A stretch of 38,504 bases of DNA from positions 1 to 38,504 of the IMG/VR virus record IMGVR_UViG_3300035670_000600; one strand, given 5' to 3'. The notes beneath the pieces are model-generated. The model was not told the DNA's origin and searched no databases. It saw nothing but the letters and a program-made list of their open reading frames with translations. Both the position numbers and the translations under genes were made by a program. Below are positions 1-7,971 of this stretch, in pieces. Position 1 is the stretch's first letter. Every line of letters begins with the position of its first letter. The stretch comes from a virus.

Positions 1-127
1 ATTGGCAAATTAAAAAGATTAGCGCCAACCAATTGGACATTCTCGTATGTGGAAACCAAAAATGGCCCTTTTAAGACAATCAACACAACAGACGCTTACG
101 TAACACCAACAGACGTAACTGGCAACA
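1..127. repeat. Terminal direct repeat, left copy (circular-assembly overlap)
   Basis: These 127 bases are identical to the last 127 of the window (38378-38504). They lie inside the tail tubular protein B gene, whose frame continues across the join. The length is an odd k-mer size used by short-read assemblers. The simplest reading is an assembly overlap of a circular or circularly permuted molecule, not a biological terminal repeat. Confidence 0.95.
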
Positions 128-2121
128 TCACCATCACAGCATCTTCTAGTATCTTTGAAGCGTCGCATGTTGGGTCTTTATTTTACATTGGAGAATCTAA
201 AAATAATCCTCCGCATCGTTGGGAAATTGATAAAACCATCGTTGTCGGTGATAAAATCCAGAATGACGGAAAAAACTATGTTTGTATTGTAGGCGGAAAA
301 ACTGGAACTAGGCAGCCCACTCATTTTGAAGGAACGGAGAGAGATGGTGATCCCGGCGTATCTTGGGAATATATTAATTCTCGCTATGGGATAGTCAAGA
401 TCATAGGATACACGAGCCCTACGCAAGTTAATGCGACAGTGATTTCTCGGTTGCCCGATAACACTATTTTGTCTGGAGGCACAACTAGATGGGCTCATGC
501 GGCGTGGTCCAATAAGGAGGGTTGGCCAAGCAAGTTATGTTTAGACAAAGAGAGGTTAGTCGCTGCTGGTGGATTAGGGATTTGGATATCTGTCGCTGGA
601 GATTATGCGGGGGACTTTATGAATTTCGCCGCGCGCAATGAGTCTGGGCAAGTGACGCAAGACATGGCGATATCTCTTACCCTTCCATCCGATCGTTCTA
701 CAGAGATTAATTGGTTGAGTAGCCATCATTCAGCTATATTAATCGGGACAAGCGATGGGGAATATTCTATAGAGGCGTTGAGTAACAATCAGCCATTTGG
801 ACCAGAGAATGTAGCGATTAAGATGATTGGCTCTTATGGTTCTAAGAATGTGCATCCTGAGTCAGCGGATAGATCTTTATTGTTTGTTAGTCGGTGTGGA
901 ATTTCTCTGAGAGACTTCTCTTATATGCCGGGTAGTTTCCCAGAATCTGCTGACCAGAATATGTTTTCCGATCGTATCTGCCAGTCTGGGATGCTGCAGA
1001 TTGCATATCAAAAAGAACCCGATCGTGTGATTTGGTGCGCCATGAAAGATGGTCGTTTGGTTGGTCTCACTTATTCAAAAGAGCAATATGATTCGCCGCC
1101 TTATGGCGGTTGGCATGCGCATTACATAGGAGGTGATGGATTCGTAGAGTCTGTGGCATCTATTTCTGCTCCGAATATAGAGAGTGATGAATTATGGATG
1201 GTCGTGCGGCGTACAATTAATGGATCTACAAGGCGATATATTGAATATATGTCTCCTAGAAGGAAATATTCTGAAGACATAATTGATGCTTTTTATGTTG
1301 ACAGTGGTTTGACTTATATATATAGGCCACAATATTCGATTTCTCTTCCGACGCAAGCAACTCAGCAATATTCTACGAATGTTCAAATAGTTGCGTCAGG
1401 CCCGAGTTTCGCGTCGACAGATATTGGTAGAGAGATTCATTTTTCATACTATAAGCTATCAGAATACGATAGGTCTACAAAATTATATTATATTGCTAAG
1501 GCTGAGATAACGTCATATGTAGACAGCACGCATGTTTTATGTACGATCAATTATCCCTTCCCATATGCCGGAACGATCGCATCAACTGAGTGGCGGATGA
1601 CTGTTACTCAGATCTCTGGGTTGGATCATTTAGAAGGCAGCTATGTGTCTGTTTTAGCAGATGGTCAGAATATATTTGCGAATGGAACGACCAAAGAAAA
1701 GCTACGTGTCGTTGATGGGAAAATAACATTGCCGTCCTTGCCTGATCGACCAGCGAAATTTGCTAAAATCCATATCGGATTTGAATATATTGCGCGGCTG
1801 CAGACGATGCGCGCACATGTGGCCATGTCAGATGGATCGTCAATGGGTCAAACAGCGAAAGTGACGCAAGTTATTGTTCGTTTAAATGATACAATTGGAT
1901 TGTATGCTGGGCATAGTTTTGATAAAATGGAAGAGTTAGTGTCTTTTAGAAATGTATATCACAATATGGATAGGGCGGTAGAGCCGTTCACTGGTGATAT
2001 TAAGATCAATTGGAAGGGTGATTTTAATTCTGAGCCATGGCTTTGTTTCCAAAGCTCAGATCCATTGCCATGCACAATTGTTTCTATCGCTATGACATTG
2101 GGTATTTCTGCGGGCGGATAG
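1..2121 (+). CDS. Tail tubular protein B-like protein, 3' part
   Basis: This is the C-terminal part of the tail nozzle protein that begins at 37949 on the other side of the join. Codon 1 starts at base 1. The methionine at base 49 is internal, and the whole protein is 849 residues when the 127-base overlap is merged, close to the roughly 800 residues of T7 gp12. I identify it by its N-terminal segment (see 37949), by its place directly after a tail tubular A homologue, and by beta-rich sequence with many G/S/T/Y and W residues typical of nozzle proteins. In podoviruses this protein forms the hexameric distal tail tube to which fibres attach. The next gene starts directly after its stop. Confidence 0.82.
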   Translation: MGKLKRLAPTNWTFSYVETKNGPFKTINTTDAYVTPTDVTGNITITASSSIFEASHVGSLFYIGESKNNPPHRWEIDKTIVVGDKIQNDGKNYVCIVGGKTGTRQPTHFEGTERDGDPGVSWEYINSRYGIVKIIGYTSPTQVNATVISRLPDNTILSGGTTRWAHAAWSNKEGWPSKLCLDKERLVAAGGLGIWISVAGDYAGDFMNFAARNESGQVTQDMAISLTLPSDRSTEINWLSSHHSAILIGTSDGEYSIEALSNNQPFGPENVAIKMIGSYGSKNVHPESADRSLLFVSRCGISLRDFSYMPGSFPESADQNMFSDRICQSGMLQIAYQKEPDRVIWCAMKDGRLVGLTYSKEQYDSPPYGGWHAHYIGGDGFVESVASISAPNIESDELWMVVRRTINGSTRRYIEYMSPRRKYSEDIIDAFYVDSGLTYIYRPQYSISLPTQATQQYSTNVQIVASGPSFASTDIGREIHFSYYKLSEYDRSTKLYYIAKAEITSYVDSTHVLCTINYPFPYAGTIASTEWRMTVTQISGLDHLEGSYVSVLADGQNIFANGTTKEKLRVVDGKITLPSLPDRPAKFAKIHIGFEYIARLQTMRAHVAMSDGSSMGQTAKVTQVIVRLNDTIGLYAGHSFDKMEELVSFRNVYHNMDRAVEPFTGDIKINWKGDFNSEPWLCFQSSDPLPCTIVSIAMTLGISAGG

Positions 2122-2562
2122 ATGAAGATACATCAATTCAGGTTCCATCATCTAGATAAAATAGATGTGCAAGACGAGCAGTTGGAAGATTTCTATTTGT
2201 TTAGATTGGAGACGGACAAAATGTGCACACTGGTCACAGAATATCCTTGTGTAAGCATTATGGATGGAGATATATGTTATGCTATTATGGGACAACATAC
2301 AGCTCCATCCGATACTCCAGAAAAAAAGGTAGGTTTTGTATGGTGCTTTTTATCCAAAAATCTTAAGCATAAGATGGTACATTTTGTGAGATTTGCTCGC
2401 GAATGTATAATGGATAATTATTATGACGAGTTAATCACATATATCAATATGAGGCATAATGCTGCGATAAGGATGGCTAAGATGTTTGGATTTGTGGATA
2501 CAGAATCTGACTCTTACGCGATAGAGCATTTATTTAAGCGGAGGCGTGAATGGGCGGTGTAG
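2122..2562 (+). CDS. T7 gp13-like / GNAT-fold phage protein (DUF2833-like)
   Basis: This 146-residue protein starts directly after the TAG of the tail tubular B gene. The middle carries a GNAT-like pattern: VGFVWCFLSK near 67-76, then a basic helix with RFARECIMD near 90-98, then INMRHNAAIRMAKMFGFV near 108-125. That last stretch matches the usual acetyltransferase ending of an asparagine followed by a helix and 'GF'. T7 gp13 and relatives (DUF2833) have this fold and sit in the same place, between the tail tubular protein and the internal virion proteins. There they are needed for correct internal virion assembly rather than known acetyl transfer. Whether this one binds acetyl-CoA cannot be told from the sequence. 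The last 13 bases overlap the next gene. Confidence 0.6.
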   Translation: MKIHQFRFHHLDKIDVQDEQLEDFYLFRLETDKMCTLVTEYPCVSIMDGDICYAIMGQHTAPSDTPEKKVGFVWCFLSKNLKHKMVHFVRFARECIMDNYYDELITYINMRHNAAIRMAKMFGFVDTESDSYAIEHLFKRRREWAV

Positions 2563-3221
2563 GTTCCTTCGTTAGTGGCGCATTAGGCATTGGAAGTTCT
2601 ATCTTTGGCGCGGCGAATGCGGGCTCTGCACAAAAAGCTGCGGCTGCTGCGGCACGCACCGAGGCTGCTATTGCTCGTCAGAACGCTGTTGATTCCTTTC
2701 GCAAGGGCAGCGCTCAAGAATTAATGCAGAGGCGTCAAGCTCGTAGTGAAATGGGGAACCTAACCACTGGTATTCTAGAGAATGGTCTAGATTTATCGAG
2801 CGGAACAGGTGCGGATCTTGTGTATGATTCGGCGCGCAATCAAGAGTTAGACGCTCTTAATATTAGGCATAGCGCCATAACGACAATGAATGCGTATAAA
2901 CAGCAAGCGCTATTAAAAGATTACGAAGCTGCGACAGCGCAAGCAGCCGCCAAGCAAGCTCAAATTGGTGCCTGGATGGGCGCTGCCGGAAATATTATTG
3001 GAAGTGCGGGATCTATGTTTGATTCTGCTAAATCGTTATTTGGTGGGGGGGGGGCAGGAGGTTCGGACGCTGATGGCGGAATGTCATCCGCTTGGGGAGA
3101 CAGCTCCGGCTCTACGCCTAAATCGAATTATGCGAATAACTATCAATCCTCTTCCTGGTCTTCTTCTGGAAAGGGTTTAGGGCCAAAAATGCATGAAGTT
3201 AAATTCAAAGTGAGAGAGTAG
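2550..3221 (+). CDS. Internal virion protein, T7 gp14-like
   Basis: This is a 223-residue protein with an N-terminal glycine-rich hydrophobic stretch (GSFVSGALGIGSSIFGAANA), an alanine/glutamine-rich helical middle, a second hydrophobic glycine-rich segment near 139-160 and a Gly/Ser-rich tail. This arrangement and the position between gp13-like and large internal proteins match T7 gp14 (internal virion protein B), which is ejected and inserts into the host outer membrane. The start is set by GGAGG at 2540-2544. A run of ten G at 3045-3054 encodes the glycine tract at about residue 166, and slippage there would fuse the chain to a different downstream frame. Confidence 0.65.
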   Translation: MGGVGSFVSGALGIGSSIFGAANAGSAQKAAAAAARTEAAIARQNAVDSFRKGSAQELMQRRQARSEMGNLTTGILENGLDLSSGTGADLVYDSARNQELDALNIRHSAITTMNAYKQQALLKDYEAATAQAAAKQAQIGAWMGAAGNIIGSAGSMFDSAKSLFGGGGAGGSDADGGMSSAWGDSSGSTPKSNYANNYQSSSWSSSGKGLGPKMHEVKFKVRE

Positions 3222-3223
3222 TT

Positions 3224-5941
3224 ATGCCTCAACAAAATATCATACAACAGAAAGTTCAAGCAGAAGGTACAGCGCTCCCTGGTCAAGTTCGTTCTGTTCC
3301 AATACAATCTGGTATTGCTTCTGGCTTAGCAGCTTTATCGCAGGGCGTCGCGCAAGCAACCGAATATTATGATACCCAAAAATACAATGAAGATACATTA
3401 TGGGCCGGAAATAAAATGGCCGATGGGAATATGTATTGGGATAAAAAATTAACAGAGATGCAGAACGCCGCGCAGCCTGGTGCCGACGGTTTCGTGCAAT
3501 CTGTCGGGAACGAATTCAGGGCTTATCGTGAACAAACATTGCAGGAGGCAAAAGACAAGGGTCTAAATCCGAAAGCTATGGATAATCTCGTGATGTCTCT
3601 CAAAAAGCAAGAGGCGTCGCTCTTCGCACAATCTCTTAATTTTACAGATAGAGCCAAGAAGGAATATAACGTTTATCAAGCAGGACAAATGCTAGATAAA
3701 TCAATGAAGATCGCTCAAGATAATCCTGCTGGATCTGGACAGACTTATCTTGAAACTATGAAATATATAGATTCCTTAGCAGTTGATCCTATAGTGAAAA
3801 CTGGTTTGTTAGAGAAAGCTCAGAAAGATATAGCTTATGCTTCTGGATTGGGATTGGTTCAGCAGGCACCAGAAGCATCCGCAAAATTACTGAGAGAGTC
3901 AATTGTTCCATTAACTGGTAAAACGCAATTCGATCAGACCATGGAATTTATCTTTAAACGTGAAGGAGGATTGAACCCGAACGATGGAGGTGGCATATCT
4001 AATTATGGTATTAACTCTGTTGCTAATCCTGATGTTGATGTTAAAAATATAACCAAGCAGGGGGCAAAAGAGATCTATAAAGATAGATATTGGGATGCGA
4101 TCGGAGCGAGTCATCTTCCGCCAGGTGTAGCGTTGATGGCTATGGACGCTGCTGTGAATCAGGGTGTTCCGTATGCAAAAAAACTCTTAAAAGAATCTAA
4201 TGGTGATATTAATAAGATGGCTGAAATGAGAGCAGAGAAGTATGCCTCTCTTGTTTCTTCTAATCCTCAAAAATATGGAAAATATCAATCTGAGTGGAAC
4301 GATCGATTGCAAGAGGCTACACAACTTGCGACACAACTCGGAGGTTCTGGCACTGGCTTCTTAGACCCTCAGGCGATAGAGGTACAGCATGTTATTCAAA
4401 CCAACCGTCCGGTTATAGATGCTTTGTCGTTCGGAGATAGAATAAAATTATTAAATTATGCGGATAGGCAAATAGAACAACAGAAAGCTGAACAGAACGC
4501 TATGATTAAGCGTAAGTTCAACAATTTTGAATTAATGGCAAAGCAGGGCGCTGAGATTCCAGCGCAATCTGTTCCAACTGCGAATGAAATGATGTCGTAT
4601 TATGGCCCTATCGAGGGTCTTACCAAATACCAACAAGATGTACAGGGACTTGTGCAATTGAATGGGGATATGAGGGCTATGGCCTCTATGTCCATACAAG
4701 AAAGAGATGCTCTAATTAAGCAAAGGCAGCCAGTACCCGGTGATAATTTTATAGGACAATACGATCGTTACCAGACGTTGGTGTCCGCCAATGAGAAATT
4801 ATTGCAGGACATGAAGAAGGATTCTGCGGGATATGCTTTAGAGCATTCCGATCAAGTTAGGTCTTCTTATCAGCAAATGATTGGTGCCGTAGGAGCAGGT
4901 ATTAGTTCTACGCAAGAGGCTCGTATAGCCGCCCAAAATTATGCAGCCATATCAGAGCAGGAACAATTAAGATTAGGAATCACTACTCCTAAAATTTTAC
5001 CCGAGAATGTTAAGGCATATATGCTAACTCAAATGAATAGTGTTGCTCCAAATGGAGGAGAAACTGCTGCGAAGATGATGGCTGCTCAAGCAGACATTTG
5101 GGGTAGTTATTGGCCGAATGTTTATGCGGAGCTAGCTCCTAAGTTGCCGCCTGCTGCGCTTGTAGTTGGATCTGGGCTAAGGCCAGATGTTGCGGAGATC
5201 CTTGCGAGGACAGCGAATCTAAAGACTGAGGAACTGACAGATGGGCTTGAGAAGGGGGCAGTTGAGTCTATACGAACTGAAGTCAATAGCCTATCTTCAT
5301 CTGATTTTATGAAATCTATGATGTATTCCGTTGGTGGAGAGAAAACATATTCCGTCTTTCAAAATCAAATTGAGCGTCTCGCATATATCTATCATAAACG
5401 CGGGATGTCAGAATCGGAAGCCGCCGATACTGCATATAATGATATAATCGGATCTAAATATGAATTTGTTTATAATGATCGCCAGACGACGATACCATAT
5501 CGCGTTCCTCTTGATAGAGATGTTTCTAAGATTTCTAGCACGGCATCTGACTATCTAGCGAAGGGAGATCTATCGTCACTTGATATTGGTCGTGTGTTTG
5601 GCAAGACAGGTGAATTCGCGGACAAAAAAGCGTTTTACGAAAACATTAGAAATAATGGATATTGGGTTACATCTAATATGGAGGATGGCCTAAGCCTTTA
5701 TATCAATGGTCGTGTCGCTATGAACAAAGATGGGAGCGAGTTTAAGTTAACATGGGATCAATTAACGCCTGTTGTGCCAGAACCTCCGCAAATTATATAT
5801 AATCCAGATCGTGTTGATATGCTAAAGAAATCCATTGACGCATTCGAAGAGATGGAAGATAGTCCATATAGAAAGATGAAAAATTATAAAAAACAATTGA
5901 AAGACGCGTCAAAAGATCTAGAACTGATGGGTGGAGATTAA
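3224..5941 (+). CDS. Internal virion protein with GH108-type lysozyme domain
   Basis: This 905-residue virion protein is probably ejected with the DNA. Residues about 236-385 carry a glycoside hydrolase 108-like (ZliS-type) muramidase domain: FDQTMEFIFKREGG with the likely catalytic Glu at about 247, then GGGISNYGIN, then AKEIYKDRYWDAIGA and ALMAMDAAVNQG. The same pattern occurs in the phage's own endolysin at 12700. The rest is Q/A/E/K-rich and helical, as in T7 gp15/gp16 core proteins, which cut peptidoglycan locally during genome entry. T7 gp16 has an unrelated transglycosylase domain at its N-terminus, while here the domain lies inside the chain. The gene starts 3 bases after the gp14-like gene. 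Confidence 0.75.
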   Translation: MPQQNIIQQKVQAEGTALPGQVRSVPIQSGIASGLAALSQGVAQATEYYDTQKYNEDTLWAGNKMADGNMYWDKKLTEMQNAAQPGADGFVQSVGNEFRAYREQTLQEAKDKGLNPKAMDNLVMSLKKQEASLFAQSLNFTDRAKKEYNVYQAGQMLDKSMKIAQDNPAGSGQTYLETMKYIDSLAVDPIVKTGLLEKAQKDIAYASGLGLVQQAPEASAKLLRESIVPLTGKTQFDQTMEFIFKREGGLNPNDGGGISNYGINSVANPDVDVKNITKQGAKEIYKDRYWDAIGASHLPPGVALMAMDAAVNQGVPYAKKLLKESNGDINKMAEMRAEKYASLVSSNPQKYGKYQSEWNDRLQEATQLATQLGGSGTGFLDPQAIEVQHVIQTNRPVIDALSFGDRIKLLNYADRQIEQQKAEQNAMIKRKFNNFELMAKQGAEIPAQSVPTANEMMSYYGPIEGLTKYQQDVQGLVQLNGDMRAMASMSIQERDALIKQRQPVPGDNFIGQYDRYQTLVSANEKLLQDMKKDSAGYALEHSDQVRSSYQQMIGAVGAGISSTQEARIAAQNYAAISEQEQLRLGITTPKILPENVKAYMLTQMNSVAPNGGETAAKMMAAQADIWGSYWPNVYAELAPKLPPAALVVGSGLRPDVAEILARTANLKTEELTDGLEKGAVESIRTEVNSLSSSDFMKSMMYSVGGEKTYSVFQNQIERLAYIYHKRGMSESEAADTAYNDIIGSKYEFVYNDRQTTIPYRVPLDRDVSKISSTASDYLAKGDLSSLDIGRVFGKTGEFADKKAFYENIRNNGYWVTSNMEDGLSLYINGRVAMNKDGSEFKLTWDQLTPVVPEPPQIIYNPDRVDMLKKSIDAFEEMEDSPYRKMKNYKKQLKDASKDLELMGGD

Positions 5942-5942
5942 T

Positions 5943-7970
5943 ATGCCGATCGTTACACAAGGGCAAATTAGAAGGCAACCGTCCGATCTTTTTGAGGATA
6001 TCCCTAATCTTGGTACATGGGATTATATGACGACGCGATTTAAACAGCAGCAGGAAGACAATCCCTTATCTTTGTTTTATGATACTTACAAAACTTCCTC
6101 TATGTTTGTAGAGGGAGAAAAGCTTAGCAAGCAAAAAGCCGATGAATTGTCGAAGTCTTATGGTTTTAATATCCCTGTGCCAGATGATGGTATTTATAAA
6201 TCTTCTTATGATGCTTTAGTGGAGCGTAAGCAGACATATGAAAAGCTGCGTTATCTTGAGCAGAAAGGGACTAATGCGGCTTGGGGTTCTGGAGCACTTG
6301 CTAGTCTTGCGGGTGGATTTTTAGATCCTATTAATATCGGATTGGCCGCCATACCTATATTTGGTGAAGCCGCGATTGCAGCACGGACAACCGCTGCTAT
6401 TGGAAGCGGATTAGTGGCTAGAGCCACTGGGAGATTTGTCGCCGGAACATATGCGAATGCTGTTGGTACAGCTGCCTTAGAGCCGATAACATATGGATTG
6501 CATAAGAGTTTTGGGGATGACTATTCGGGATATGACAGCCTTCAAAATATTGCTTTTGGTGGTTTAGTGGGAGGCGGACTCCATGTTGTCGGCGGACTTG
6601 CGAAAGACATGGTTGGAAAATATAGGGGATATACAGCCTCTTCTCCCGAGCAGACAGCTGACGTGAAATGGTGGAATCCTAATCATGTTTCTCCTAGCCC
6701 AGACTATGAGACAGCATTTGGATCAGCAGCTATTGGGAATGATAGCGTTGGTAGGTTTTCTGACATTATTTCCGGTCGTTCGGAAGAGGGGCGTTGGGCT
6801 GCCATTGAATCTTCTCATATTTTAGATCCGCGGCACAAACCATCTATAGACAGTAAGATGGAAGGGGGATTAGACATCAATCGTTTATTAACATCGGATA
6901 CGCCAACTATGACAGCAGATGGTGGTGTATATGATGGATATAAACGGATTAAAGCGCTCAGAGAATTAGAAGGGCCTGATGGCTACGCGAAATATAAAGA
7001 AGAACTTGTTCGTATGGCCAAGGATTATGGCTTAGATCCTGAAGATATTTTGAAGATGGATTCTCCTGTGCTAGTAAGAGTATTAGATCGCTATGGAGAT
7101 GAGATCGATAATCCAAATATTATTAGATCAGGCGAGGCCAAGACATCAGAAGAGCCAGATTTTTATCATGGTGATATACAAACAATCAGAAGCGCCGAAA
7201 GAGAATATATAGACAGTCTCTTGAGTCGGATGCAAGCGTCTAAATGGAGAGATTCTGGTTTATATAAAATCGCACAAGCGATTTCTGAAGGGAAAGATTT
7301 ATCTGAGATATCCAATATATACAAATCCTTAGATCTTCCAGATGAAGTCGATAGATCTTTATCGGGGTTTGTATCCAATACGCTTGAGATGTTCCAGCGC
7401 ACAGATCTTAATGCGCGGCCTAGTGTGAGAAACATTTTTGAGGCGATTGATGATATGGTATTGAGGCCCGGGACAAATATTGTTTCAGATAATTTGCCAG
7501 AGGTTCTGCGCAACTTAGAGTCATTGCCATTACGCTATTCTCAGAGAAGCGCGCAATTTAGAGTGGATTCAGCAGCGCCTCACCAGAGATCTGCAGCTTT
7601 GCAGGTTGGAGTGGCACAATTTGCAAATGGGAACAAAATTGACGTTGATGATATGTTTAATAATCCTAACGATTTATCTGCAATGGCACAAAGGCAAACA
7701 AAGCCTGAAGCGCATTTGGCGTACGACGAGAGTATTCTTAAAACAGCAGATGATTTTTTGTCCGCTCAATCGAAAGGACCAGATACGTTATTGGGTCAAG
7801 CGGAGAACCTATTAGAAGAGACGCAAAAAATCTACGATGAAACCGTGGGACAATATCCGCAAACGGATGAGATGAAGGCAATATTTGCGCAATTAGATGA
7901 TGGCATAGACAGATCAAATCGTATCGCGAATGCACTGAAAGCGGCTGCGAATTGTTTAATGGGGGCTTAA
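5943..7970 (+). CDS. Internal virion protein (large, unknown subfamily)
   Basis: This is a 675-residue protein. I place the start at the ATG at 5943, because GGTGGAG ends 6 bases upstream. An in-frame GTG at 5931 would overlap the previous gene by 11 bases and has no ribosome site. Residues about 108-170 form a glycine/alanine-rich hydrophobic segment (ALASLAGGFLDPINIGLAAI) like those of ejected internal proteins, and GGLVGGGLHVVGGLA near 204-218 is a second. The remainder is acidic and helical. Position and size match the T7 gp15 slot. I do not recognise a catalytic domain. Confidence 0.6.
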   Translation: MPIVTQGQIRRQPSDLFEDIPNLGTWDYMTTRFKQQQEDNPLSLFYDTYKTSSMFVEGEKLSKQKADELSKSYGFNIPVPDDGIYKSSYDALVERKQTYEKLRYLEQKGTNAAWGSGALASLAGGFLDPINIGLAAIPIFGEAAIAARTTAAIGSGLVARATGRFVAGTYANAVGTAALEPITYGLHKSFGDDYSGYDSLQNIAFGGLVGGGLHVVGGLAKDMVGKYRGYTASSPEQTADVKWWNPNHVSPSPDYETAFGSAAIGNDSVGRFSDIISGRSEEGRWAAIESSHILDPRHKPSIDSKMEGGLDINRLLTSDTPTMTADGGVYDGYKRIKALRELEGPDGYAKYKEELVRMAKDYGLDPEDILKMDSPVLVRVLDRYGDEIDNPNIIRSGEAKTSEEPDFYHGDIQTIRSAEREYIDSLLSRMQASKWRDSGLYKIAQAISEGKDLSEISNIYKSLDLPDEVDRSLSGFVSNTLEMFQRTDLNARPSVRNIFEAIDDMVLRPGTNIVSDNLPEVLRNLESLPLRYSQRSAQFRVDSAAPHQRSAALQVGVAQFANGNKIDVDDMFNNPNDLSAMAQRQTKPEAHLAYDESILKTADDFLSAQSKGPDTLLGQAENLLEETQKIYDETVGQYPQTDEMKAIFAQLDDGIDRSNRIANALKAAANCLMGA

Positions 7971-7971
7971 C

